64,000 nucleotides of DNA from the NCBI RefSeq assembly GCF_032399705.1, contig NZ_CP135922.1, positions 4,898,001-4,962,000 of the forward strand. Reading direction: 5' to 3'. Positions 32,335 through 42,013 of this stretch are shown in pieces (within the stretch, counting starts at the first letter, position 1; every line of letters begins with the position of its first letter). The translations under genes were made by a program, and so were the position numbers. Source of the DNA: Paenibacillus sp. BIC5C1. Its GTDB lineage: Bacteria; Bacillota; Bacilli; Paenibacillales; Paenibacillaceae. The notes beneath the pieces are model-generated. The model saw only the letters and a list, made by a program, of their open reading frames with translations. It was not told the origin of the DNA and searched no databases.

Positions 32335-35300
32335 CAGCCTTTACCTCCCCTTGCTTGCATCCTCCGCATCAAATTATCGCGTTCACTCCAAAAGACCTTC
32401 GCAGCCGATTCGTCTGCAATATAAGTATCTCCTGATTTAATTACGAATTGATTACCGGTTCTCTCCGTATTTACTCCATTTGAAGCTTGAGGAACTGAAA
32501 ATTCGGGCATTGAGAAGTCTAGTCTGTGCATTCGTAGATTCAAGAGATTAAATAACGAATCCTGTTGACGGTCATTAAGAATAGCCTCTCCAGCATGGGC
32601 GATAACTGGAACAGCCGCACCGCGTGGACCTTTGACCACTCCGCCTTCACTAAAATGCTGAAGCTTGCCTGTATCTTTATCTATTCCATATTTCTTACGA
32701 ATGGCATCGTTCTGTTCTTGAAGGAGTCGCATCGTTGCTGCATCACCACGAGCTTTAGCTGCATCCCAAGCATCCTTGTTAGCGTTATAGGTGTACAGAT
32801 CAATTTCCTTCTGATATGAAGAGTCCTTCGATGCAGTTCCAGGAGCCAATGATCCATCAGCAACTCCAGTCCCTCCAATTACAGCATTTGCCGCAGCAAT
32901 CTGATCAAGGCGACTCTGATACTCCAGAACAAATGTATCAAGCATTCCGAGGATCGTTTCGTTCTTCTCGCTCTCCTTCAAAATCTGAATGTTTTTCAAA
33001 TTCTCGGCAGACAATTCAGTATTTGAAGAGAATTCATCAAAGGCTGCTGAAAGATTATCGTAATGCGATTTAGCATCTTGGATTTTATCGTCAAAATCTT
33101 TTTCGCGAGTTGTTTTTTCTTCTTGCAAAGCTGTTTTTTGATCTTCGAGCGCTTGCTTCGCAAGTTTACGACCATGTTCTCTATCCATTTCTTCAATGTC
33201 TTTTTGAACTCGTTCTCTCTCTTTGATACCATCTGGCCCAACAGCTGACTGAAGTTCTTCCAGACGCGCTACTTTCTCCGCACGCAACCTTTCGAAGTCA
33301 TCCTGATCATTAGTTCGCTCCATAGATTGAATCAAATCATCAATGGCTTTGATTTTGGCTTCTTGCGCTAAGGTGAACGCGTCCTTCTCGGCTTGGATAC
33401 GCTTAATTTCCTCATCTCTCGCGCTGTCCATTAGCTTTTTCTGCTTAGTTACCGATTCTGATACTGCCTTAGTCATTTCGTCCATCAGTTTTTTCTTTAG
33501 ATCATAGACCTTTTCATCCGCATCCATTCGTTGATCGCTTCCTACCAGATAAGCAGCCTGAAGCTTCATATACTCAGCAAGTTCTTGCTCAGTAGTCATT
33601 TCACCGATGGCCTTCAAGTGGTTAATTCGTTTCTCAGCAGCGGAATAGTATTCTTTGTCCAGGTCATTTCGCTGCTTATATATTTTCTGTTCGAGATCCC
33701 ATTGCTGTTCAGTAGATAAGGTTTTATCGGCTTGCATTTTTAGATACTCTTGCAGTTCCCATTTCATGATGTCTACTTTTTGACTCCCGGCCATTTCCAT
33801 CTTCAAAGCTTCTTTGGTCATCCACTTCTCCGAAAATTCATAACGAGACTGAATTAATTTCTTCGAAGTATCCTGATACAATTTTTCTGCTTCTGCTCTT
33901 TGTTCTGCCTTTAGTGTCGTGTCATTTCGCATACGGTTGTATGCCTCAGCCTGCATTTGATAGATTTCAACCTCAGACTTACCTTGACGCTCCATCTGAT
34001 CGGTTTGTTTGTCTATCCAATTTGTCGAATTTTTGAATTTCAATTCCGTAACCTTGTTTGTCAGGTCATACACTTGTTTAGCTGATTCAACACGTTGTTC
34101 CTCAGTGAGAGCCGTATTCTTGAGTTGTCCCTGATAGAACTGAAGTTGGGTCTTGGTCATTTCCATTTCGGATCGACCTTGTTGACGCATACGCTCAACA
34201 CGAGCTTCCATATTCGCCTGTGCCGTATCAAATTGGTCACTGGCATACTGATCCTTCATGTCTTCTTTTTCGGACTGTACATCCCCGATTTTCTCAGTCA
34301 GGCTCCGACGCTTATTAGTCAATTCATCCGATTTTAGCCCAGACTGTTCGATCATCTGACGCTGTTCCTGCATAAGCTTTTGAATTTCGGTTTTCAGCTT
34401 TAATTGCAGTTCATATTCGGTTTTGTACTCTTGGGAGTCTTTCTTCAAATTTTTCTGACGTGCCTCTGATTGTTTTAAAGACAGTTCTTTGTCAGAGATT
34501 TTCATATCTTTGATTCCGAGTTTACTCTCCAGCTCGGCAACGTCGATGTTATATAGTTCATCACTGATACGGAGCGTTTCGCTTTCAGCGGTGTTTTTTG
34601 CATCGGTTAATTGCTTCTGCGTAGGTGGTGTACTGGTCTTTTGTGGTGAATAATCAGCTAAGACTTTATCTACATACCCAACATCTCCGTATACCTTGCT
34701 TTTATAGACTTTTTTGTACTTATCAGAATAAGCTTGCATATCAGCTTTGTTGTACCCGCCTGATTTTTGGAACCAATCAATGATACCAGCACCCATGTTG
34801 TAGCCACCAAGAGCCATGGCGACATCTCCACCGGATTTCTTCAGTAGCTCGGATAGCATCTTAGTACCCGCATCAATACTCTGTTTTACTGTCGCATTGT
34901 TCATGCCGTTAACTTGCATGACGTTTGTTATGCCATTGGCTCCAAAAGTTGATTCGCGTTGGATCACAGCAGCGACAAGATACGGATCAACGTTAAACTG
35001 ACTTGCAGCAGCATTGATTTCAGATGCGTATTTCCCTGCATACTTAACATTGCTGTTGCTCGCTTGAGTAACGTTTAATGATGTAGAAGTTGCATTGTCA
35101 TTGGATAACCCAGGAATACGAGTTGCACCATTGTACTTGGGACCCCAATAGCTATTGTTTAAATCCGAAACTTTTAGTCCGGACTCCCCCATTTGGATAA
35201 ACTTGCTGTCACCCATATAAATACCAACATGAGAGTTGTCCTTGCCGTTAGTATTGAAAAAAACAAGGTCTCCAACTTGTAGGTTTTTCTTTGAAACCGC

Positions 35301-38300
35301 AGTTCCGGCCTTAGCTTGTTGAGCTGCTGTTCTTGGGACTTGTACGCCAATCGTCTCAAACATCTCCTGCACAAACTGCGAACAATCCGAATAGGCCCTT
35401 TCTTTAAACTCATTGAACGAACCAGTAAACTCACCTGGTATTTGTTTATACTTCATCACGCCAGAGTTCGCCAAATCAACAGCAGTGGATAGCATTTTAG
35501 TGATATCTGTCGATGGCGCCCCGCCTGTTGTTATCTCCATCTGAGAGGATACGAGCTGTGATGGATCATTGTATCCTTGTTCATAAAGCTTTTGTTCCTC
35601 TAGTAAGGCTTCGCGTTTTTGTGCCAGGATATCAAGGTATTCTTTGGACGACTTCGCAACTCTTTTCTGTTGAGAATCCAATTTATCCAGTGATTTACTG
35701 TACCCTTCAATAGCCTTCTGTAAGTCGGTCATAATTTCAACAGTTTCTTTACGTACCTTATTATTATCTTCTACTCCATACGTGTCATCTTCCAAAAGTT
35801 TGGTCATGGCTTCAATTTGGTCGTTACTTAAGTTCAATTGATTCCCGTACTCTCGGATGGCATCTTTAACAATGTCTAATTGTTTCGTTTGTTCTTCCAG
35901 TTGTTCGTTTGTTTTCTTGCGAAAAAAATCGGCCATTTCCTTGCTCATGTAAAGGGAATTGGTAAGTTCTTCTTCGGTCTTCATCTTTTTGTCGGAAATT
36001 CGTTTTTCTATCTCCGCAACCTTCTGACGGGCATCTGAAATGCTGGTGATAGTCTCCAACTCTGTTTCGTAGAACTGGATTCTTTTTAGCGCCTCTACAG
36101 CAGCTGCGCTTGTTGAAGCCCTTTCAGCTTTAAGATCATCTATCGACTTTTTGATCTTGGATTGTCTAAGTTTTTCCAGTGCCTGTCCCTCAAAAGTCCA
36201 CCCATCTGTCGTCTTTCGGATCTGGGAAGCCAATTCAGGATACTTGAGAATCAGATCAGCAACAGTTTGAGCATTAAGAGATTGGCCTTCTGTTAAAGTC
36301 GCTGATGTTTTATTTAATTCAGCGACGGCAAATATACTGGCCTGCGTGACTTGTCGTAAAGCTTCAGCCTGCTCCGTTATGCTATCAGTTGCCTCCCCCG
36401 AGGCATCTGATATTTTTCCAGCAGATCCTGCCAAAGCATCTGTTTCTTCTTTAGCCTCACCTGTACTGATCGCCAATTTTTGAATCTCTTCACGGGTTTC
36501 GCCCATTGAGACAGTCAAATTGAGACCTTGAGTCTCTAAATCAGACAATTCGCTTTCCAAATTATTAATAGAATCAAAGGATTCGTCCAGACTTTTGAAA
36601 CTGAAAATATTCTTTAAAACATCCAAACCGCCTGCAGCTAAACTATTTTGTATCGATTCAATCTTCTCTTTTGTCTTTTCTATAGCTGCATTATTTTCTT
36701 CAATTTGACTATTTAGGTTCACTTCTTCTTTATCCAAGACAGCCTTGCGTGCTTTTTCCCTTACTTTTATCAATTCATTCAGTTTATCGATCTCTTTTTG
36801 TGTTGCTTGATCAGTGTATCCCGCTGCTTCTAGTCGAGCTAATCCCTCTTTACCGATAGTCATTGTAAGTGCCTTAGATACTTCTTCCAACTGACGTTTT
36901 GTTTGTTCATTCTTGCTTTCTGATAACGTCCCGCTTTCGATCATTTGCTTGAGAGAGTTATGAGCTTTGACCATTTTCGGCAGTAACTCGATTTGACGTT
37001 GGTACTGACTGACCATTTGTTGGCTAGCAGAATCATTATCTTTCATAGTCTGTATCCGGTCCCGTTCAGCTTTCTCCGCTTTACCGCTACTGAGTGCAAA
37101 CACAGCAATAGCGCCTACCAGCAGAGATAACCCTGCGGTTGCTGCTGCCATCGTAACGGTTGAGACTGCTTGCGCTTTGCTCAGTGAACTAGTCGCCACT
37201 GTAGCCGCACCTGTCGCTATTGTTTGGGCTTCTCTAGCAGCAGTCTGTTGCACTGTAGAGACAATCACACCTTCACTGGAAACGATATTTACTGTGTTTG
37301 CAGCACTGTTTGCTGCGGTTGCTGCTGTCCCTGCAACAGTCGTAGCGGCTTCTTTAGCTTTAGCTGCATTTAATACTTCAATTGCTGCGACTACAGCCAT
37401 TACAGGCCCTCGTAATGCTTTGTATGCCAAAAGCAAACCCGTTAATCCGGCAGTGGCTGCATAGACACCTGTTGGTATTTTTGTTAAGCCGATCAAGAGC
37501 TGATCTATACCGTCCAACACGTCTTTAATCATCTGGCGAAGACCATCTTCTCCCGCCGTGTTAAAAATTTCAAGGAGGGAAGTTTTGGTCTGTGCTGCCT
37601 TCCGTGAAATCGTGTCCATCTGAACGGTTAAGTACTGCATTGTCGAGCCGGTGGAACCAACTGACGCAGCCGTACCAAGAAGGATATCCCCCACATTAAG
37701 AGATGCAGCCAGTTTTGCGTACTGGTATACCCCCCGAGAGATATCCGCATAGGATTGTGTGAGGTCATAGTTCTTGTCTGTCACTTGGATGGACAAATCC
37801 AACAGAATATCTTCGGCTTTACGCCATTGTTCAACACCATCGACAACTTCCTTGGTCTTGACACCGAGACGTTCAATTTCATCCACGGCTTTATCCGTCC
37901 GGATTGTACCAAGGACTGTTTTCCACATGTTACCCAAGTTCTCCCCGGATAAGGCAGTGTTACGCACACCAGAGGAGATCAGACCGTTCATTACGTCGAA
38001 TGATACGCCTGTTTCGGCGGCTATCTTACCAGTACGTTGGAAGGCTGCGCCCAGGTCACGCGCTGGAGCCATCGTATCATGTGCAACTTTAGACCAAGAG
38101 TCCAAAACCCGGTTACCAATTACCATGGCATCATTCGCATTACTGATGTGTACACCATACTGAGACATAACCGATTCCATAGACTTGGTTGCATCTTCGA
38201 GTTCCACCATATCAACGGTGGACAATTTTGTAGACTGACGGACAAGCTCCTGGACTACGTTTACATCTTTGTACATACGGCCCCAGAGACGAGCTGACTC

Positions 38301-39233
38301 CGTTACATCCAGAATGTTTGAACCTAGCTCGTGAGCAGTATGGATGAATTGTTGAGTTTCCTTATTCAACCTTTGGGTGTCCATAATCATTTTGTTGGTG
38401 CCATCTTCGAAATGTACAAAATAATGCTCATTGGTCTGAACGTAACCGGCCATGTTTGATTCGATGTCAACCAAGCCTTCATTCATAGCCTGGGTGACTT
38501 CGTGCATTGCTTTGTACATCGTATGGAAGACAACGGCATGTGAAGCCATGTCTCCTATTCTACCAATCCAACTTTTAGAGACAGCATCCATTGTGGACCC
38601 CATCCGCTTGGTTTGCTGTTCAGTTTGAGATAAAGCTTGTCGAATCCGTTGTTCCTTTTGCAACACTTTTTCCCTAAGAGCTTCTTCTTTCCTTTGTCGC
38701 TCGGTCAGGGCCATTCGTATCTTCTGTTCTTCTTGCAAAACACGTTCCCGCGTGCGCTCGTCTGTACCCGTACCGGTTGCTTTCGCAGCCTCTTGTCCCG
38801 ATTTAACTGAACGATTTTGAAGAATCTGCATCTTTTGTTGGTGTTCACGTTCAGACTGCTCAATCTGTTGATTACGTCTCTTGATCAATGCTTGCTGCGC
38901 CTGCATCTTAGCATCAATCAAACGATTGGTTTGCTCAAGCTGTTGGGCCTTAGCGCCAAGTAAGGCGGTTTGAGCAAGTTTTTGCTTATGTTGTGCTTCA
39001 ACTTCAGCGAGTATTTTTTGGCGGCGTTGATCCGCAGTTAAAGCCATTTTATCCATTGCTGATGATATATTTTTGTATGACTTCTCAGCCGTGGATAACT
39101 CAGCATTTAGGGCTTTAAATGCATCTGCGTTCCCTCGTGCTCCAGTGTCGATGTTTTTGAAAGACTGTAAGACTGTGCCTGTATCTAAATTAATCCGCGC
39201 AGCAACGACATCTTTATTTGTACCCTCTGCCAT
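32334..39233 (-). CDS. Tail tape measure protein with NlpC/P60 and transglycosylase domains
   Basis: 2,299 residues; its length predicts a long tail. An N-terminal coiled coil (1-220) is followed by the tape-measure core with membrane-like segments (about 580-720). Near residue 1265-1390 lies an NlpC/P60 peptidase (YSDCSQFVQEMFETIG with the active Cys, NSHVGIYMG with the active His). Near 1420-1525 lies a soluble lytic transglycosylase-like domain (PYLVAAVIQRESTF, NVMQVN, LGGYNMGAG). The rest (1540-2180) is a long coiled coil. The two enzymes should open the peptidoglycan during DNA injection. GAGGAG ribosome site. Confidence 0.93.
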   Translation of the reverse strand: MAEGTNKDVVAARINLDTGTVLQSFKNIDTGARGNADAFKALNAELSTAEKSYKNISSAMDKMALTADQRRQKILAEVEAQHKQKLAQTALLGAKAQQLEQTNRLIDAKMQAQQALIKRRNQQIEQSEREHQQKMQILQNRSVKSGQEAAKATGTGTDERTRERVLQEEQKIRMALTERQRKEEALREKVLQKEQRIRQALSQTEQQTKRMGSTMDAVSKSWIGRIGDMASHAVVFHTMYKAMHEVTQAMNEGLVDIESNMAGYVQTNEHYFVHFEDGTNKMIMDTQRLNKETQQFIHTAHELGSNILDVTESARLWGRMYKDVNVVQELVRQSTKLSTVDMVELEDATKSMESVMSQYGVHISNANDAMVIGNRVLDSWSKVAHDTMAPARDLGAAFQRTGKIAAETGVSFDVMNGLISSGVRNTALSGENLGNMWKTVLGTIRTDKAVDEIERLGVKTKEVVDGVEQWRKAEDILLDLSIQVTDKNYDLTQSYADISRGVYQYAKLAASLNVGDILLGTAASVGSTGSTMQYLTVQMDTISRKAAQTKTSLLEIFNTAGEDGLRQMIKDVLDGIDQLLIGLTKIPTGVYAATAGLTGLLLAYKALRGPVMAVVAAIEVLNAAKAKEAATTVAGTAATAANSAANTVNIVSSEGVIVSTVQQTAAREAQTIATGAATVATSSLSKAQAVSTVTMAAATAGLSLLVGAIAVFALSSGKAEKAERDRIQTMKDNDSASQQMVSQYQRQIELLPKMVKAHNSLKQMIESGTLSESKNEQTKRQLEEVSKALTMTIGKEGLARLEAAGYTDQATQKEIDKLNELIKVREKARKAVLDKEEVNLNSQIEENNAAIEKTKEKIESIQNSLAAGGLDVLKNIFSFKSLDESFDSINNLESELSDLETQGLNLTVSMGETREEIQKLAISTGEAKEETDALAGSAGKISDASGEATDSITEQAEALRQVTQASIFAVAELNKTSATLTEGQSLNAQTVADLILKYPELASQIRKTTDGWTFEGQALEKLRQSKIKKSIDDLKAERASTSAAAVEALKRIQFYETELETITSISDARQKVAEIEKRISDKKMKTEEELTNSLYMSKEMADFFRKKTNEQLEEQTKQLDIVKDAIREYGNQLNLSNDQIEAMTKLLEDDTYGVEDNNKVRKETVEIMTDLQKAIEGYSKSLDKLDSQQKRVAKSSKEYLDILAQKREALLEEQKLYEQGYNDPSQLVSSQMEITTGGAPSTDITKMLSTAVDLANSGVMKYKQIPGEFTGSFNEFKERAYSDCSQFVQEMFETIGVQVPRTAAQQAKAGTAVSKKNLQVGDLVFFNTNGKDNSHVGIYMGDSKFIQMGESGLKVSDLNNSYWGPKYNGATRIPGLSNDNATSTSLNVTQASNSNVKYAGKYASEINAAASQFNVDPYLVAAVIQRESTFGANGITNVMQVNGMNNATVKQSIDAGTKMLSELLKKSGGDVAMALGGYNMGAGIIDWFQKSGGYNKADMQAYSDKYKKVYKSKVYGDVGYVDKVLADYSPQKTSTPPTQKQLTDAKNTAESETLRISDELYNIDVAELESKLGIKDMKISDKELSLKQSEARQKNLKKDSQEYKTEYELQLKLKTEIQKLMQEQRQMIEQSGLKSDELTNKRRSLTEKIGDVQSEKEDMKDQYASDQFDTAQANMEARVERMRQQGRSEMEMTKTQLQFYQGQLKNTALTEEQRVESAKQVYDLTNKVTELKFKNSTNWIDKQTDQMERQGKSEVEIYQMQAEAYNRMRNDTTLKAEQRAEAEKLYQDTSKKLIQSRYEFSEKWMTKEALKMEMAGSQKVDIMKWELQEYLKMQADKTLSTEQQWDLEQKIYKQRNDLDKEYYSAAEKRINHLKAIGEMTTEQELAEYMKLQAAYLVGSDQRMDADEKVYDLKKKLMDEMTKAVSESVTKQKKLMDSARDEEIKRIQAEKDAFTLAQEAKIKAIDDLIQSMERTNDQDDFERLRAEKVARLEELQSAVGPDGIKERERVQKDIEEMDREHGRKLAKQALEDQKTALQEEKTTREKDFDDKIQDAKSHYDNLSAAFDEFSSNTELSAENLKNIQILKESEKNETILGMLDTFVLEYQSRLDQIAAANAVIGGTGVADGSLAPGTASKDSSYQKEIDLYTYNANKDAWDAAKARGDAATMRLLQEQNDAIRKKYGIDKDTGKLQHFSEGGVVKGPRGAAVPVIAHAGEAILNDRQQDSLFNLLNLRMHRLDFSMPEFSVPQASNGVNTERTGNQFVIKSGDTYIADESAAKVFWSERDNLMRRMQARGGKG

Positions 39234-39245
39234 AGTAACTCCTCT

Positions 39246-39539
39246 CTATCTTGGCTGGATGAAACCGAGATCGGATAAGTATTTTGCTTTCTTCGGTTTT
39301 TTGTTTTCAACTTTACCGCCATGCAATACAATTTCGAACTCACGAGAACGTTGCTTCTCATTCATCAAAGCCCGAATTTTAGGAATGGTCATATTAGGCC
39401 ACTCTGTATCAGATATCCCGTTGCTGATACAGAGTGCCCATAGACCAAACCAATCCGTACCCGGATGATCTGATTCTTCCTCATCGTCTGAATCGTCATC
39501 TTCGTCATCCGGGTCTTGTGGGAATGATTCCTTATAGAA
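39246..39539 (-). CDS. Tail assembly chaperone frameshift extension (gpT-like)
   Basis: Open in the +1 frame relative to the gpG-like gene and lacking its own ribosome site. It encodes YKESFPQDPDDEDDDS, a strongly acidic linker, then a folded part WFGLWALCISNGISDTEWP ... EIVLHGGKVENKKPKK ending LSDLGFIQPR at 39246. If ribosomes slip at 39537-39540 the fusion is about 223 residues. This is the standard gpG-gpGT arrangement just before the tape measure. Confidence 0.75.
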   Translation of the reverse strand, partial: FYKESFPQDPDDEDDDSDDEEESDHPGTDWFGLWALCISNGISDTEWPNMTIPKIRALMNEKQRSREFEIVLHGGKVENKKPKKAKYLSDLGFIQPR

Positions 39540-39543
39540 ATCG
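39532..39543 (-). promoter_or_regulatory. Probable +1 ribosomal frameshift site
   Basis: Zero-frame codons are CGA UUU CUA UAA. Slipping one base forward lets the same tRNA-Phe pair with UUC and skips the slow CUA codon and the adjacent UAA stop. This UUU-C followed by a poor codon and stop matches known +1 sites better than a -1 heptamer, which is absent here. Confidence 0.6.
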
Positions 39544-39918
39544 ATCTAGGACATCATCAAGTTCCTTGATGCCCTCCATGTCTACCTGTTCATATTCTTC
39601 ATTCGTTAGACCTTCAACAAATATTAGATTAAACGCTTCTTGATATGCCTTCTCGATGGCTGGGCAGTCAATGGCTGGGATGTCTTGTTCTCCTACTTGT
39701 GTTGCTTCAATAGAATCTCGTCCAATTACATAGCTGAAACGAATACCCTTGAGGTTCTTTGCTTGCTGCCGAACTTCCCGGATCAATTTGATCGTTCCTA
39801 CCTTAATAGTCTTCTGAATGCCTTCAGCTAAACGTACTGTGCTTCCAATATTTAAAGTCTGGTCCAACGTCTTCTCTTCTTGTCCTTCAACTGCTTTTTC
39901 AACTTCACTCATGTTCAT
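39532..39918 (-). CDS. Tail assembly chaperone (gpG-like)
   Basis: 128 residues, acidic, mostly helical in its second half (IEKAYQEAFNLIFVEGLTNEEYEQ). Position between the major tail protein and the tape measure is diagnostic. Zero-frame product ends DDVLDRFL; a minority product is probably extended by +1 frameshifting. Ribosome site AAAGGAG upstream of ATG 39918. By analogy it binds the tape measure protein during tail assembly and is absent from virions. Confidence 0.8.
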   Translation of the reverse strand: MNMSEVEKAVEGQEEKTLDQTLNIGSTVRLAEGIQKTIKVGTIKLIREVRQQAKNLKGIRFSYVIGRDSIEATQVGEQDIPAIDCPAIEKAYQEAFNLIFVEGLTNEEYEQVDMEGIKELDDVLDRFL

Positions 39919-39949
39919 TCTCCTTTGAATTCAAATGGTTTTTACCAAA

Positions 39950-39979
39950 AAAAGAACCCCACCGAGGACCGGCAGGGTT
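39950..39979 (-). terminator. Attenuating terminator after the major tail protein
   Basis: AACCC-TG-CCG pairs with CGG-TG-GGGTT (39955-39979); read leftwards it is followed by CTTTTTTT. It sits 8 bases past the major tail gene and before the chaperone gene, so partial read-through would lower expression of later tail genes. Confidence 0.75.
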
Positions 39980-39986
39980 AGTTTGG

Positions 39987-40757
39987 TTAGATTCCGAATT
40001 TGATTGTCATTGCATGACCGTTCGGGTTTTCTGGTGTACGCTCAGGCTCCATGACTTGCAAATCCATGGTGGAAGTATTAGCTTTTTTACGCTCTTGGGA
40101 TACGTCAAGCGTACCACCACCCAGCGCTTTGTAGATAGTGAGCTGGCACTGAATCTCATTGCTCGTTTTGTCATCGATCAGTTTGAATCTATGTGTGAAT
40201 TTAAATGCTGTTGGGCGACGAGTCCCATCGAATGAAGTTTCCGTTCCCTGGTTAGACCACTTATAGGTAACAAGAAGCTCTTTATCATTATTTGCTGTGG
40301 TAGATTCGATCACTCCCTCAGCAGTAATCGTGTATTGTTTATCAGTCGGCGTTGATGCCACACGGGTAAGTTGAGTCAAGGCATCAGTATCCGGGTCCTT
40401 GAGATAGACTTCGTCACTGTCCACTACCAAGGTTTCTCCGAAGGCCAGTTTGTACTCGCCACCCTTCAGAAAAGCCGTTTCCGTTTCGTCAAACACAATT
40501 TCTTTCTTCTCTGTTTTACCGCCTTGAGACATATCAGCGATTGCCGCGGAGTAACGTGGTACTTCAATGCTGACTTTGTCTTGTAGATCACCTGCTGTGT
40601 AGTGGAATGCATATCCACTGTCGCCGCCCATGACCGCCTGCCAGTCAAATTGCAGTTGTAACGTAACCTTTGTTACCTTATCTTCAACGTACTTAATAGT
40701 TCCATCCAGATTCCGAGCAACGATTGTACCTACACCATCAAAAACGAGTGGTCTCAT
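39987..40757 (-). CDS. Major tail tube protein
   Basis: 256 residues, beta rich, with a variable insert. GVGTIVARNLDGTIKYV, TKVTLQLQFDWQAVMGGDSG and a middle Ig-like stretch (ITAEGVIESTTANNDKEL) fit siphovirus tail tube proteins, as do the position before the chaperone genes and the hairpin just downstream. GGAGGAA ribosome site. Confidence 0.8.
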   Translation of the reverse strand: MRPLVFDGVGTIVARNLDGTIKYVEDKVTKVTLQLQFDWQAVMGGDSGYAFHYTAGDLQDKVSIEVPRYSAAIADMSQGGKTEKKEIVFDETETAFLKGGEYKLAFGETLVVDSDEVYLKDPDTDALTQLTRVASTPTDKQYTITAEGVIESTTANNDKELLVTYKWSNQGTETSFDGTRRPTAFKFTHRFKLIDDKTSNEIQCQLTIYKALGGGTLDVSQERKKANTSTMDLQVMEPERTPENPNGHAMTIKFGI

Positions 40758-40787
40758 ATTAATATTTCCTCCTTATTTTTGTGACGC

Positions 40788-40994
40788 TTAAACAAGCTCC
40801 CAGAGCCTTGCGTCAATTTCTTCGATACGTTTGTAATCTTTGGTATCTTTGTATCCTTCGACAGGTTGTTGACCGTCCATCAATCCCAGTTTTTTGGCAA
40901 GACGAACCTTTTCTTGAACCAGCTTCTTCAGCTCAGGAAAATCTTCCTTAGGCTCCTGTTGCCCCTCCGCTGACTCATTCTGTTTATCAGACAT
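40788..40994 (-). CDS. Small phage protein, 68 aa
   Basis: 68 hydrophilic residues: an acidic N-terminal tail (NESAEGQQEPKEDFPE) and a basic helix (LKKLVQEKVRLAKKLG) ending RIEEIDARLWELV. GAGGTG ribosome site. Lies between the tail completion gene and the major tail gene. Function unknown. Confidence 0.55.
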   Translation of the reverse strand: MSDKQNESAEGQQEPKEDFPELKKLVQEKVRLAKKLGLMDGQQPVEGYKDTKDYKRIEEIDARLWELV

Positions 40995-41003
40995 ATTTTC
41001 ACC

Positions 41004-41438
41004 TCAATTCATTCGAAGATAGTCCACGTCGAAAATAGCCTTGTATCCTTTTACGCCTTGGATTCCGGTTGCGAAATCAGCGTCATACGTAAGTACACAA
41101 AGGTATGTCGCCCAACCTGGCATCGTAATCCGTTTGTCGTGTAGAATACGGAACGCTCTTTCAAACAGCAGCTTCGCGGCATAACCAGTCCCAGCATAAA
41201 AATCTAAGCAAAACTTTCCTTCGAAGACTAATTGATTCGGAGAAAAGCGCCCTGGCATCACATACTGGCAAATATGAGGCACAGTTTCATGACTTACAGT
41301 GATTTCTGGCTCCATTCCCTTGGTCAATCGTTTCACTACCTCTTTGGATGGTGAAGATGTATCAAGTTCTAGCAGTTCCATTAGCTCCAAATCACTTTTA
41401 AGCGCATGTTGAACTGCATCCAACAATTGCAAACTCAA
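41004..41438 (-). CDS. Tail terminator/completion-type protein
   Basis: 144 residues of mixed alpha/beta: an N-terminal helical start LLDAVQHALKSDLELMEL, then strands with PHICQYVMPGRFSP and KGYKAIFDVDYLRMN. Size and gene order (after an HK97-gp10-like gene, before the tube protein) suggest the tail terminator. Its ATG overlaps the previous stop. Confidence 0.55.
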   Translation of the reverse strand: MSLQLLDAVQHALKSDLELMELLELDTSSPSKEVVKRLTKGMEPEITVSHETVPHICQYVMPGRFSPNQLVFEGKFCLDFYAGTGYAAKLLFERAFRILHDKRITMPGWATYLCVLTYDADFATGIQGVKGYKAIFDVDYLRMN

Positions 41439-42013
41439 CCCTTCACCTCCCTGAAGTAGCGATGATATGGGAAATCAGTAATAACGCGACTGATTCCGTT
41501 CAATATCCGCTCCCGGTTCGATTCGATAGCAATACGCATGAAATAAGTAGGAGGAGTGGCTTTGAACGAAGGATCAAGATCCCCCCGTTCTGCCAACTCC
41601 TCCAAATCAACGCCTGCATATCCGCCTTTGGACTCCTTAATCGTTCCGTCAATTGCTCGGTACTTTCCTCTACCCCGGCCTACAACAACTCGGCTTCCCT
41701 TTGATCTCAGCCGGTTCCACCCTTCACTATTCATATAACTTACCAGACCCGGGTTTTGACTCGGGCCAGCCATAAGTGATCCTTTACCGAACTGTTCAAG
41801 CCAGGCTTGCCAGTAATCAGCAGTGATGTCTCCTGATATCATCTGGTTCGCCAGAACAGTCATTTGCATTTCCAAGCTTTCCCGGACGGCCGGGTAGTAT
41901 CTGATGCCAGTCTTGGCAGTAAGCATAACGATTTTTGTCAGACCTGTGATTTCAACCGCCAGTTTGTTCTCCAAATCCCTCGCCGCACGTTCAGCATCAT
42001 AACCTGTGATCAT
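41435..42013 (-). CDS. HK97 gp10-like head-tail joining protein
   Basis: 192 residues with a long helical N-terminus, a basic Gly-rich patch (GSRVVVGRGRGKYR) and SFKATPPTYFMRIAIESNRERI, the kind of C-terminal segment seen in gp10-type neck proteins. Overlaps both neighbours by 4 bases. Family placement is moderate. Confidence 0.55.
   Translation of the reverse strand: MITGYDAERAARDLENKLAVEITGLTKIVMLTAKTGIRYYPAVRESLEMQMTVLANQMISGDITADYWQAWLEQFGKGSLMAGPSQNPGLVSYMNSEGWNRLRSKGSRVVVGRGRGKYRAIDGTIKESKGGYAGVDLEELAERGDLDPSFKATPPTYFMRIAIESNRERILNGISRVITDFPYHRYFREVKG

Noticed and set aside
39234..39540. A -1 frameshift product of the tail chaperone
   Set aside because: No slippery heptamer is present and the peptide lacks the acidic linker and C-terminal features of gpT; the +1 frame fits.
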